Below the pieces are notes generated by a model. It was not told the origin of the DNA. It saw only the letters and a list, made by a program, of their open reading frames with translations, and searched no databases. From NCBI GenBank assembly GCA_036389835.1, contig DASVWC010000040.1, forward strand, positions 1-64,000: DNA of 64,000 bases, given 5' to 3'. The stretch comes from AC-37 sp036389835 (GTDB taxonomy: Bacteria; Actinomycetota; Thermoleophilia; Solirubrobacterales; Thermoleophilaceae). Made by a program: the position numbers and the translations under genes. This document shows positions 35,101 to 44,500 of the stretch, one piece after another (the stretch's first letter is position 1; each line of letters starts with the position of its first letter).

Positions 35101-36193
35101 TGCGGAGGTGCCCCCTCTCGAGCGCGCGGGGGAGGTCGGTCACGAAGCGGACGAGCGCCTGGCGGTAGCGCTCGAGCGACGGGATCGAGACCCACTCGTC
35201 GGGACCGTGGTGGCCGCCGCCGACCGGGCCGAACTCCACGGCGGGCACGCCGGCGTCGATGAAGCTGATCGCGTCGGAGGCGCCGTCGCGCCCGATCGAG
35301 ACGCGGTCGGCCGGCAGCCAGTCGGAGACGCTGGCGGCGAGCACGGTCACGAACGGGTTGTCCTTGTCGACGTTGACGGGGTCACGCTGCAGTACAACCG
35401 ACACCTCGGTGTCCGGGATGTCGCGGATCCCGGCGAGGATCGTGCGCGCGTCCTGACCCGGCAGGTAGCGGATGTCCACGTCGATCGTGCAGTGCCCCGG
35501 GACGGTGTTGATGCGGTCGCCGCCGGCGATGCGGCCGAGGCTGATCGACGGGCGGTCGAACAGCTCGGAGGCCTCGCGCGCGAACGGCATCGCCTGGATC
35601 TGGCGGAAGACGTCGACGGCCTTGAGTACGGCGTTGTCGCCCATCCACGGCGTGGACCCGTGGGCGGAGGTGCCGCTCACGTCGATGCGCAGCGCCAGCA
35701 CGCCCTTGGCCTGCACGCCGATGCGGAGGTCGGTGGGCTCGCCGGTGATCGCGAAGTCACCGGTGTACCCCTTCTCCACGAGGTAGTCCGATCCTCGCGA
35801 GAACGGCTCGTCGGACTCCTCGTCGGAGACGCAGACGAAGTGCACGCGCACGTCGCGCTGGGCGCTCAGCTCGCGCACCGCGCACATCATCCCGGCGAGC
35901 CCGCCCTTCATGTCGTAGGCGCCGCGGCCGACGAGCTTCTCGCCCTCGACCCGCGGGCTGAACTGGTCGGGCCGCGCCGGGACCACGTCGAGGTGCCCGT
36001 GGAGGACGATCGTGGTGCCGGACTCCGCGCCCACCGTCGCGGCCAGCACCGGGAGCTCGTTGTGCTCGCCGTCCTTCACCGCGACGTCGTTGGACTCGAG
36101 CCAGCCCTTGACGAAGCCGGCGGCCGCCCGGATGCCGTCGAGCGTGGAGGTGTCGTAGGTGATCAGGCGCTCCGCGAGCGCGCGTTCCTGCAC
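35093..36193 (-). CDS. M20 family metallopeptidase (DapE/ArgE-like)
   Basis: A 366-residue di-zinc amidohydrolase. Metal and catalytic motifs are LHGHLDVVP (about 64-72), GRGAYDMKGG, SDEESDE with the catalytic glutamate, GEPTDLRIG, and the C-terminal GGGHHGPDEWVS. The dimerisation insert has SAHGSTP. Substrates could be N-succinyl-diaminopimelate, N-acetylornithine or another acylated amino acid. DapE would fit the wall-related neighbours, but no lysine or arginine genes flank it. It starts with GTG at 36191-36193 with TATCCT six bases upstream. It is divergent from the flippase gene. Confidence 0.88.
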   Translation of the reverse strand: MQERALAERLITYDTSTLDGIRAAAGFVKGWLESNDVAVKDGEHNELPVLAATVGAESGTTIVLHGHLDVVPARPDQFSPRVEGEKLVGRGAYDMKGGLAGMMCAVRELSAQRDVRVHFVCVSDEESDEPFSRGSDYLVEKGYTGDFAITGEPTDLRIGVQAKGVLALRIDVSGTSAHGSTPWMGDNAVLKAVDVFRQIQAMPFAREASELFDRPSISLGRIAGGDRINTVPGHCTIDVDIRYLPGQDARTILAGIRDIPDTEVSVVLQRDPVNVDKDNPFVTVLAASVSDWLPADRVSIGRDGASDAISFIDAGVPAVEFGPVGGGHHGPDEWVSIPSLERYRQALVRFVTDLPRALERGHLRIA

Positions 36194-36199
36194 GCGGCG

Positions 36200-36205
36200 A
36201 GGATA
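36200..36205 (-). promoter_or_regulatory. Candidate -10 element for the M20 peptidase gene
   Basis: TATCCT on the minus strand ends six bases before the GTG at 36193, with no ribosome-binding site. It lies in a 55-base divergent region together with the next element. Confidence 0.45.
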
Positions 36206-36233
36206 ACCACCGGCCCCGAGGCCAATTTGCCGC

Positions 36234-36239
36234 TAGCTT
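36234..36239 (+). promoter_or_regulatory. Candidate -10 element for the 36249 flippase gene
   Basis: TAGCTT ends nine bases before the GTG at 36249. The surrounding AATTTGCCGCTAGCTT is the most AT-rich part of the intergenic gap. Confidence 0.4.
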
Positions 36240-36248
36240 TGGCGCGCC

Positions 36249-37595
36249 GTGAGACCCTCGTTACGGTCCCTCGACGCGCGCCGGCTGCGCGATCTGGCCG
36301 TCTCGGACACGGGCCGGGCGGCCGGGCTCGCCGCCGCCGTGATCGTCGGCAACGTGCTCGCGCTCGGGTTCACGGTCGTGTTCGCGCGCATCCTCGGGGG
36401 GTCGGGCTACGGCTCGCTGGCCGCGCTGATCTCGGCCTTCATCATCCTCATGGTCCCGGGCCAGGCGCTCCAGACCACTGTCGCGCGCGAGGTGAGCACC
36501 GAGCTGGCGGCCGGCGACCCGGCGGCCGGCGCCGGGGTCAAGCGCTGGGTCTTCCGGCTCGCGCTGGCCGGGTTCGGCGTGGTGGTCGTATCGGTGCTGG
36601 CGCGCGACGTGCTGGCGGCGATGATCGGCGTGCACGAGCTGCCGTGGGCCGCCGCCGCCACGCTGCCCACCGGCGTCCTGTGGCTGATCCTCTCGGTCGA
36701 GCGCGGCGCGCTCCAGGGGTTCCAGGAGTACCGCATGGTCGGCGTGAGCATCGCCGTCGAGCAGGCGTTCCGGCTCCTGTTCGGCATCGTGCTCGTGCTG
36801 ATGGTCTCCGGCGACAGAGCCGAGGTGACCGCCGCCTTCCTCGGCACCCCGCTCGCGCTGCTCGCGATCGGCCTCTGGCTCGTGATCCCGCTGCGCCGCC
36901 ACCTGCCCCACCAGCGCCACGCCCACGAGCACCCGCTGCGCGAGCTGATCGGCCGCGCGGCGATCCCGGTGGCCGCCCTCGGGCTGGTCGCCTGGCTCCA
37001 GGACGGCCAGGTGATCATCGTCAAGCACCTCGCCTCCGACGACGCGGCCGGCGACTACGCCGCCGCCGCGGTCGCCGCCAAGGCGATCATGTGGGTGGCG
37101 ATCGGGCTCTCGCTCTACCTGGTGCCGGAGGCGGCGCGGCGCACGCACCTCGGGCAGAGCGCCACCGGCGTGCTCGCGCGAACGCTCGGGATCATCGCCG
37201 CCATCGCGGTTCCGATGGTGCTCGTGTACGCGGCCGCCGGCGCGCCGATCCTGCGGATCGCGTTCAAGCTCGACGGGGCCGCCGGCGCGCTGCCGTGGCT
37301 CGGGCTCGCCATGTCGCTGCTCGCCCTGACCTACCTGGCCGTGCAGTACCAGCTCGCGCTGCACAAGGCCGGCTTCATCGCGGTGCTGGCGCTGGCCGCC
37401 GCCGCGCAGCCCGCGGCGATGATCGCGATCGGCGGCGAGGAGCTGACCACGATCGCGCTCGGCCTGCTCGGCCTCAACGCCCTGCTCGCCGTGGCGCTGG
37501 TGATGCTCGCCTTCCGCGCGGTGGGGCGGGTGCGCGAGATCCCGGACGAGACCGCCACGGCGCCGGTGCCGGGGTCCGAGTCGGCCGTGGCCTGA
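36249..37595 (+). CDS. Polysaccharide flippase-like membrane protein (MVF/Wzx superfamily)
   Basis: A 448-residue polytopic protein with about 12-14 hydrophobic segments. The first third (AAVIVGNVLALGFTVVFARILGGSGYGSLAALIS) matches the N-terminal helix pair of Wzx/MurJ-type lipid-linked sugar flippases, with the ARILG.SGYG motif. The later helices carry QDGQVIIVKHLASDDAAGDYAAA, typical of the same superfamily. It would move lipid-linked oligosaccharides across the membrane. It is 12 bases from the convergent GCS2-like gene and is related to the second flippase at 47854. Confidence 0.85.
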   Translation: MRPSLRSLDARRLRDLAVSDTGRAAGLAAAVIVGNVLALGFTVVFARILGGSGYGSLAALISAFIILMVPGQALQTTVAREVSTELAAGDPAAGAGVKRWVFRLALAGFGVVVVSVLARDVLAAMIGVHELPWAAAATLPTGVLWLILSVERGALQGFQEYRMVGVSIAVEQAFRLLFGIVLVLMVSGDRAEVTAAFLGTPLALLAIGLWLVIPLRRHLPHQRHAHEHPLRELIGRAAIPVAALGLVAWLQDGQVIIVKHLASDDAAGDYAAAAVAAKAIMWVAIGLSLYLVPEAARRTHLGQSATGVLARTLGIIAAIAVPMVLVYAAAGAPILRIAFKLDGAAGALPWLGLAMSLLALTYLAVQYQLALHKAGFIAVLALAAAAQPAAMIAIGGEELTTIALGLLGLNALLAVALVMLAFRAVGRVREIPDETATAPVPGSESAVA

Positions 37596-37607
37596 GCGGC
37601 TCCTGGA

Positions 37608-38753
37608 CTACGCCGCGTAGACCTCCGCCAGGTCGGCCAGCAGGCCGCGCAGGCCGCCCGCGTCCGCGCGCTCGCGCTGCCACTCCGCGCCGGGCTGGTG
37701 GGCCAGGTCGCGCACGCGCGCCAGCTCGGCCTCGCAGCCGAGGTCCTGCGCGTGCGGCTCGCACGCGGCCAGCAGCTCCTGCGCGATCGTGCGGGCCGGC
37801 ACCGACAGGCCGCGCTCGGGGTCGAGGAAGGAGGCGTCCATGCCGTCGCGGGCGGCCAGGAAGCGGTTCTCGTGGATCGCCTCGGGGAGGTCGAGGAGCG
37901 CCTGCGAGGCCCAGCCCTCCTCGCACTCGAGCCGCGCGAGGCACTGCACCAGCGCCGTGAGCGCGCCGGTCTGCCCGGCCGTTGCCTGCGCGTCCATGAT
38001 CCGCACCTCGACGGTGCCGAAGCGCGGCTGCAGGCGCACGTCCCACCAGAGGAAGGACGGGTCCGGGAAGGCGTCGCAGCGGACCATCGTGTCGATCGCC
38101 TCGACCCACTCCTCGTAGTCGCGGAACGCGCGCGGCACGCCCACGCGGGGGAAGGCCTGGAACAGCGGGGTGCGCGCCGAGGCGAGGCCGGTGTCGCGGC
38201 CCTGCCAGAACGGCGAGCTGCCGGACAGCGCGAGCAGCAGCGGCAGGTGCGCGCGCAGGCGGTTGGCGGCGCGGACGGCCGCGTTGGGCGTCCCGATCCC
38301 CACGTGCACGTGCAGCGCGTGGGTCGGCTCGCGCCGCGCGAGCTCGCGCAGCGATCCGTAGAGGAACTGGTAGCGCTCGCCGCCCGAGACGACCACGTCG
38401 CTCCAGATGGCGAACGGGTGGGTGCCGGCGCTCGCGACCGCCAGGCCCCGGCGGCGCAGCTCGACGGCGAGGCCGGCGCGCAGCGACGCGAGCTCGTCGA
38501 TCCCGTCCGAGACGCGCGTGTGCACGCCGGTGGCGAGCTCCAGCGCCGAGCCGTGCGTCTCGGCGGTCGCGTGGCTGGCGATGCCGCGCGGGAGGCCGGC
38601 CAGCACGTCCTCGCACGTCTGCGAGAGCTTCCACTCGCCGGGCTCGAGCAGCATCGCCTCCTCCTCGATCCCGACCGTGTAGGCGGACGGGTGGGGCCGC
38701 CAGTCCGCCCACGAGCGGCCGGTGGAGGGGCCGGGTCGCAACCCCGTCGTCAC
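37608..38753 (-). CDS. GCS2-family carboxylate-amine ligase (glutamate-cysteine ligase-like)
   Basis: A 381-residue ligase of the YbdK/GCS2 group. It begins near YTVGIEEEAMLLEPGEWKL, the substrate- and metal-binding N-terminal strand, followed by HGSALELATGVHTRV, THALHVHVGIGTPNAAVRAANRLR, LLALSGSSPFWQGRDTG, FLWWDVRLQPRFGTVEVRIMDAQ and IHENRFLAARDG. Such enzymes form gamma-glutamyl or related amide bonds using ATP. The GTG at 38751-38753 overlaps the C26 peptidase stop (GTGA). With the ATP-grasp and C26 genes it forms a three-gene coupled set, so the product may be a gamma-linked peptide or thiol compound. The substrate is not known. Confidence 0.88.
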   Translation of the reverse strand: MTTGLRPGPSTGRSWADWRPHPSAYTVGIEEEAMLLEPGEWKLSQTCEDVLAGLPRGIASHATAETHGSALELATGVHTRVSDGIDELASLRAGLAVELRRRGLAVASAGTHPFAIWSDVVVSGGERYQFLYGSLRELARREPTHALHVHVGIGTPNAAVRAANRLRAHLPLLLALSGSSPFWQGRDTGLASARTPLFQAFPRVGVPRAFRDYEEWVEAIDTMVRCDAFPDPSFLWWDVRLQPRFGTVEVRIMDAQATAGQTGALTALVQCLARLECEEGWASQALLDLPEAIHENRFLAARDGMDASFLDPERGLSVPARTIAQELLAACEPHAQDLGCEAELARVRDLAHQPGAEWQRERADAGGLRGLLADLAEVYAA

Positions 38754-39541
38754 GCCGCGAGTCGCTCCTCGTCGCTCGCGACGGCGCGCCGGCGCGCCGC
38801 GTCCACGAACGCGTCGAACAGCGCGAGCTGCTCGGGCGCCTCCATGCACTCGGCGTGCCACTGGACGCCGACCACGAAGTCCGGCCCGCCGTGCTCGATC
38901 GCCTCGATCACCCCGTCGTCCGCGTGCGCCACCGCCCGCAGCCCGCGCCCCAGCCTGCGCACCGCCTGGTGGTGGTACGAGTTGACCGTCACCCGCTCGG
39001 AGCCGAGGACGCGGCCGACCGTGCTGTCGGGCTCGACCCGGATCGCGTGCCGGGCGGCGGGACCCTCCGAACCGGGGCGGCGGTGCTGGACCCGGTCGCC
39101 GGCGTCGTCGGGCAGATGCATGTGCAGGCTGCCGCCGAGCGCCACGTTGAGAACCTGCGCGCCGCGGCAGATCGCGAGCACGGGTATGCAGCGCGCCCGA
39201 GCGGCCCAGGTGACGGCCAGCTCGAAGCGGTCGAGCGCGGGCTCGGTGGGGCCGAGCTTGGGGTGCGCCTCGCCGCCGTACGAGCGCGGGTCGATGTCCG
39301 GCCCGCCGGCGATGCAGACGCCCGACAGCCGCCCGAGCAGCGGGTCGATCGCCCGCGGGCCCATCGGCGGCAGGATCACCGGGATGCCGCCGGCCCGCTC
39401 GACCGCCTCGAAGTACTTGAACCCGAGCGCGAGGTCCTTGCGCGGGGGGTCGCCCTCGGGCGTGGGCTTGAACTCGTCCTGACCGCGGACCTCCGAGGTC
39501 GTCAGGCCGATCAGCGGCGGCCCGCCTAGCTGAGCACCCAT
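38750..39541 (-). CDS. Class I glutamine-amidotransferase-like peptidase (C26, gamma-glutamyl hydrolase type)
   Basis: A 263-residue hydrolase with the fold of gamma-glutamyl-gamma-aminobutyrate hydrolases. Motifs are PPLIGLTT at the N-terminus, GVCIAGGPDIDPRSYG, the nucleophile elbow LAICRGAQVLNVALGG (Cys125), VNSYHHQAVRRLG, and GVQWHAEC with the catalytic histidine. It would cut gamma-glutamyl bonds or transfer amide nitrogen. The ATG at 39541 lies inside the last codons of the ATP-grasp gene (16-base overlap), and its stop overlaps the GCS2 start, so the three are probably translated together. Confidence 0.9.
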   Translation of the reverse strand: MGAQLGGPPLIGLTTSEVRGQDEFKPTPEGDPPRKDLALGFKYFEAVERAGGIPVILPPMGPRAIDPLLGRLSGVCIAGGPDIDPRSYGGEAHPKLGPTEPALDRFELAVTWAARARCIPVLAICRGAQVLNVALGGSLHMHLPDDAGDRVQHRRPGSEGPAARHAIRVEPDSTVGRVLGSERVTVNSYHHQAVRRLGRGLRAVAHADDGVIEAIEHGGPDFVVGVQWHAECMEAPEQLALFDAFVDAARRRAVASDEERLAA

Positions 39542-40938
39542 GTGTCCTTCCCCCCTCCGTTCTGCGAGCTGTTGACCACGAGCGCGCCCGGATCCAGCGC
39601 GACCCTCGTGAGGCCGCCGGGCACCACGTGGACATGCTCGCCCGAGGACAGGACGAATGCGCGCAGGTCGACGTGCCGCGGCTCGAAGCGGCCGCCGCAG
39701 ACCGTCGGGTGCACCGACAGCGGGACCGTCTCCTGCGCGATGAAGCGGTCGGGCCGCGCGGCGATCATCCGCGCCACCTGCGCCAGGTCGTCGGGCCGGG
39801 CGTGCGGGCCGATCACGACGCCGCGGCCGCCGTAGTCCGAGCGCGGCTTGACGACCAGCTCGCCGAGCCGGCCGAGCACGTACCCGAGCGTCGCCGGGTC
39901 GACCAGGTCGTAGGTGGGCACCGAGCGCACGAGCGGCTCCTCGCCGAGGTAGAAGCGGACCATGTCCTCCACGTACGCGTGCACGAGCTTGTCGTCGGCC
40001 ACGCCGGTGCCCGGCGCGTTCGCGACGGTGAGCGTGCCGTTGCGGACCGGCCCGAGCAGCGAGACGAGGCGCGTGGAGCGGCCGTTCGGCTCGCGCAGCG
40101 CGTCCTCGTCGGTGCGGCGGTAGATCACGTCCACCGGGCGGCGGCGCCCGTCGACCGTCGCGTGCGCGCGGCCGCCGCGCACGTCGAGGTCCTCCCAGGT
40201 GACGACCGGGACCCCGAGCCGGCGTCCCAGCCGCCTGTGCTCGAACCACGCGCTGTTGCCCGGCCCGTTCGTCAGCAGGACGACGCTCGGTTCCCCGGCG
40301 CCCTCCGGCGCGGCCGCCCGCAGCGCGGCGGCGAGGAACTCGTACGACTCGTCGAAGCCGGCCGCGCTCGGGGCGTCGAGCAGCTCGCCGACGACGTCGC
40401 GCGCCACCTCCGCGTAGGTGACCCCCGACGGCGTCCGGACGTTGTCCTCGAGCACCATGAAGCGCCCCTTGGCGTCGCGCACGACGTCGAGCCCCGCCAC
40501 GGCGATCCGCGCGCTCTGCACGGGCACGCCGCTCATCCACGGCTCGAAGTGGTCGGCCGACTCGATCACGCGCGCCGGGATCACGCCCTCGGTCACCGCG
40601 CGCCGGTCGGAGTAGACGTCGTCGAGGAACGCGTTGAGCGTCCGCACGCGCTGGGCCAGGCCCGCCGCCAGCGTGTCCCACTCGTCCGGCGTGACCAGGC
40701 GGGGGACCGGGTCGACCACGAACGCGTCGCTGTCGCCGAAGTACGCCCCGCGCTCGCGGACCGCCGCGGCGCTGGCCCGCGCGAGCTCCCTCGGCTCGCG
40801 GCCGGCGAGGGCGCGCAGCACCGGCTCGTAGTGGGCGCGGGGGCGCCCGTCCGCGTCGAACGCCTCGTCGTGGAAGCGCTCGTCGATCGCGTAGGGGCTG
40901 GTGAGCTGCGAACGCGTCGTGGTCGCGTCCATGTGCAT
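39526..40938 (-). CDS. Circularly permuted ATP-grasp amidoligase
   Basis: About 470 residues. Characteristic motifs of the circularly permuted ATP-grasp type 2 family (DUF404/DUF407) are RTLNAFLDDVYSDRRA, LDVVRDAKGRFMVLEDNVRTPSGVTY, LLTNGPGNSAWFEHRRLG, IYRRTDEDALRE, VANAPGTGVADDKLVHAYVEDM, VVKPRSDYGGRGVVIGP and FIAQETVPLS near the end. Known relatives are thought to ligate amino acids to small peptides, often beside an alpha-helical partner and transglutaminases. Here the partners are a C26 peptidase and a GCS2 ligase. The start is ambiguous between ATG 40938, ATG 40932 and GTG 40953; there is no Shine-Dalgarno. A 210-base divergent gap separates it from the next gene. Confidence 0.87.
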   Translation of the reverse strand: MHMDATTTRSQLTSPYAIDERFHDEAFDADGRPRAHYEPVLRALAGREPRELARASAAAVRERGAYFGDSDAFVVDPVPRLVTPDEWDTLAAGLAQRVRTLNAFLDDVYSDRRAVTEGVIPARVIESADHFEPWMSGVPVQSARIAVAGLDVVRDAKGRFMVLEDNVRTPSGVTYAEVARDVVGELLDAPSAAGFDESYEFLAAALRAAAPEGAGEPSVVLLTNGPGNSAWFEHRRLGRRLGVPVVTWEDLDVRGGRAHATVDGRRRPVDVIYRRTDEDALREPNGRSTRLVSLLGPVRNGTLTVANAPGTGVADDKLVHAYVEDMVRFYLGEEPLVRSVPTYDLVDPATLGYVLGRLGELVVKPRSDYGGRGVVIGPHARPDDLAQVARMIAARPDRFIAQETVPLSVHPTVCGGRFEPRHVDLRAFVLSSGEHVHVVPGGLTRVALDPGALVVNSSQNGGGKDTWVLS

Positions 40939-41135
40939 GTAACTACCCGGCACGGGTGGAAGTCAGCGAGTTCCGGGAAACGATCGGCTGCGCGGTCACC
41001 GTCGCAGGATCGACGAGCGCGCGCGTGTCGCACATGGCCCTGCGTAGGAAATCTCGGCGCCGCGCCCCGACCGCGTGTCGAACCCCCCGCGGGCTCGCGA
41101 CCGCGCCGGTCGCGGGTGGGGCCGGGCCGCGCGGG

Positions 41136-41141
41136 TACGGT
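41136..41141 (+). promoter_or_regulatory. Candidate -10 element for the 41149 gene
   Basis: TACGGT ends seven bases before the GTG at 41149 with no ribosome-binding site. The rest of the 210-base divergent gap (40939-41135) shows no other clear signal by eye. Confidence 0.4.
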
Positions 41142-41148
41142 ATCCGCG

Positions 41149-41577
41149 GTGGAGGGTGCGCAGGAGAGCCACGGGTCCGATACGGGCCGTCCCGAGCGGG
41201 AGGAGGAGACGTCCAAGGTCCGCGAGCTCTTCGAGAAGCTCGAGGAGCGCCGCGAGGCGTACGCCGAGCGCGGGCTCGCCTACCGCGTGGTGTGGACCAC
41301 CGCCGGCTTCACGGTCGTGCTCGCCGGCGCGGCGATGCTCGTCCTGCCGGGCCCCGCCCTCGCCGTCATCCCGGTCGGGCTCGCGATGCTCGCGCTCCAG
41401 TTCGCGTGGGCCGAGCGGCTGCTCGAGATCGCGGTGGACAAGGCCGAGGCGGCCGGGAAGGCGGCCGGGGAGACGAGCACCAAGCAGCGGATCGCGGGGG
41501 CCATAGCGGTGGCGCTCGCGGCCGCCGCGGCGGTCGCCGCCGCGATCGCCTGGGACATACCGCTGCTCCCGGTCTGA
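41149..41577 (+). CDS. PGPGW-family small membrane protein
   Basis: A 142-residue protein. An acidic, charged N-terminal part with a short coiled-coil-like helix (VRELFEKLEERREAYAERGLAYR) is followed by a hydrophobic hairpin (VVWTTAGFTVVLAGAAMLVLPGPALAVIPVGLAMLALQFAWAE) containing the LPGPA turn typical of the PGPGW/TIGR02611 family. A third hydrophobic stretch is near the C-terminus. The function of the family is unknown. It starts with GTG and ends three bases before the large AftD-like gene, so they probably share a message. Confidence 0.78.
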   Translation: MEGAQESHGSDTGRPEREEETSKVRELFEKLEERREAYAERGLAYRVVWTTAGFTVVLAGAAMLVLPGPALAVIPVGLAMLALQFAWAERLLEIAVDKAEAAGKAAGETSTKQRIAGAIAVALAAAAAVAAAIAWDIPLLPV

Positions 41578-41580
41578 GGC

Positions 41581-44500
41581 TTGCGCGCCGCCTGGCGTGA
41601 GAGGGCGTTCCCGCTCGGCCTCGCCGCGGCGGCGTACGCGATCGCGCTGCTCCAGCGGCCGGGCGAGGGGTCGTTCGACACGAAGGTCGACCTGCACGTG
41701 GACCCGTCCGGGTTCATCGGCCGCGTGGCCGACGTGTGGAGCCCGACCGCCGGGCTCGGCCACATCCAGGGCGGCCAGTACAGCGGCTACCTCTGGCCGA
41801 TGGGCCCGTTCTTCGCGGCGCTGCGCGAGCTCGGGCTCTCGCCGTGGCTCGTCCAGCGGCTGTGGCTGGGGACCCTGCTCGCGCTCGCCGCGTGGGGCAC
41901 CGTGCGCCTGCTCGACCGCCTGCTCGGGCGCCCGCGCGGCGTCGCGCACGCCGTGGCCGGCGCGCTGGTCGTGCTCAACCCGTACGTCGTCGTCTTCACC
42001 AACCGCACGACGTTCACGCTGATCGGCTACGCCGCGCTGCCGTGGCTGCTCCTGCTCGTCCACCGCGGGGTGCGCGAGCCGCGCCGGCTCTGGTGGGCGG
42101 CGGCGTTCGCCCTGATCGTCACGTCGCTGGGCGGCGGGGTGAACGCCGCGGTGACGGCGTGGGTGCTGGTCGGCCCGCTGCTCCTGCTCCTCTACGAGCC
42201 GCTGCTCGGCGGGGTCAGCTGGCGCGGCGCGGGCGCGTTCGCCCTGCGGGCGGGCGCCGCGACCGCGCTGGCGTCCGTCTGGTGGGTCGTGCCGGCGCTC
42301 GTCCAGGCGAGCTACGGGCTCAACTTCCTCTCCTACACCGAGCAGATCGGCGCGATCTGGGCCACGACCAGCCTCAGCGAGAGCGTGCGGCTGATGGGCT
42401 ACTGGCCCTCCTACCTCGGCGTCGGGTACGGGGACCGGCTCGAGCCGTACTTCGGCAGCTCGCCGTCGCTGCTGTTCGACCCCGCGGTCGTGATCGCGTC
42501 GCTGCTGGTCCCGGCGCTCGCGTTCGCCGGGTTCGCCTGGACGCGGCGCTGGCGCTACGGGCCGTTCTTCCTCGCGCTCGGCATCGCCGGCGCGCTGATC
42601 ATGAGCGTCGGCTTCCCGGAGGGGACGCCGCTGCGCGAGGGTGCGACGTTCGCGATCAACCACTTCGACGCGGTCGAGTTCCTGCGCACCACCTACAAGG
42701 CCGGGCCGCTCGTGGCGCTGTCGGTCGCGTGCCTGGCGGGCGCGGGCGCGGCGGCGCTGGCGCGGCGGCTGGCGAGCCGGCCGCCGCGCGTGGCCGCGGC
42801 TCTCGGCGGCGCCGCGCTGGTCGCGCTCGCCGCGCTCCCGATGGTGCGCGGCGAGGCCGTCGAGCTCACCTACGACGAGGTGCCCGCGGCGTGGACGCAG
42901 GGCGCCGCCGGCCTCGACCGCGAGCTGCGTCCCAACACGCGCGCGCTGATGCTGCCCGGCCAGCCGTTCGCCTTCCACACGTGGGGCGGAACGGTGGACC
43001 CGATCCTGCCGGCGCTGACCGACCGGCCGGTGGCGGTGCGCAACGTCCCGCCCTACGACGACCTCCACGCGGTCGACATGCTCTGGACGGTCGACAACCT
43101 GGTCCAGCAGCAGCGGCTGCTGCCGGGGCAGCTCGCGCCGCTGCTCGACCTGATGAGCGCCGGAGCGGTGGTCACCAGCACCGACGACGACTTCGAGCGC
43201 AGCGGGGCGATGCCGCCGGCCCAGGCGGCGCGCGAGCTGGCGGGACAGGGACTGCGGCAGCCGGACCGCTCCTACGGCCCGAGCGCGAGCTTCCGGTCGC
43301 CGCGCGAGACGATCGACCCGCCGCTCACGCTGCCGCAGCTGCGCCGTTACGACGTCGCGGGGACGCGGGGCATCGTGCGGCTCCTGCCCGACCGCCCGGC
43401 GACGGTCGTGGACGGGTCGGCCGCCGGGGTGGCCGGGCTCGCGTCGATCGGCGGCCTCCGGCGGGGGCGGCCGCTGCTCTACGCGGCGGACCTGCCGGCG
43501 GACGAGCTGCGCGAGCGGGCGGGCGCGGGGGGCGAGGTGGTCATCACCGACTCGAACCGCCGGCGCGTGTTCGTGGCCTCGCGGCCGCGCCAGGCGTACG
43601 GCTGGACGCTGCCGGCCGGGCTCGGATTCTCGGAGGACGCGGCCACGCTCGACCCGTTCGAGGGTCACGGCGCCGACGCCCAGACCGTGGCGACCTACAC
43701 GGGGGCGCGCGACGTGAGCGCGCCGTTCTCGCCCCAGTTCCCCCAGTTTCCCGAGCACCGTCCGTACGCGGCGTTCGACGGCGACCCCGCCACCGCCTGG
43801 CAGGCCGACCCGACCCTCGACGAGCCGCGCCACTGGGTCGAGGTCCGCTTCCGCGAGCCGCGCGACGTGCCCCGGCTCGACCTGCTCCCCGACGACTCGA
43901 ACCCGAACGTCGTGGTCACCCGGGTCTCGGTGAACGGCCGCGAGCACGCGCTGCGGCCGGGTTGGAACCGGCTGGCCGTGGGGCTGAGGGGGGTGGACTC
44001 GGTGCGCGTGACCATCACCGAGCAGCGGACCGTCGGCGAGGCCGGCAGCGCGGGCGGGTTCCGCGAGGTGCGCGTGCCGGGGGTGACCGTGAGGGAGCTG
44101 CTGCGCCCGCCGACGCTGGCCGAGCGCGCGCTGCGCGGCGCCGACCTCGCGCGCACCCCGATGACGTATCTGTTCGAGCGCACGACCGCGGACGTCCCGT
44201 TCCGCCGCGGCGCGGTGCCGCCTCCGGCGCCGGTGGGCAACCGGGCCGAGTCCGAGGCGGCGCTCGCCCGCGCCGCGCAGGACCCCGAGCCGGACATACG
44301 CCGCGCGTTCAGCCCGCCCGCGGCGCGGCGCTGGAGCACCGAGGGCTGGGCGACGGTGACCCCGACCGCGCCGGACCCGGCACTCGACACGATGGCGGGC
44401 ACGGCCGCCGGCGGCTCGAGCGCGTCGTCCTCGAGCCGCTTCGAGGGGCGGCCCGGGTTCCGCGCCTCGAGGGCGTTCGACGGCGACCCGCGGACGGCGT

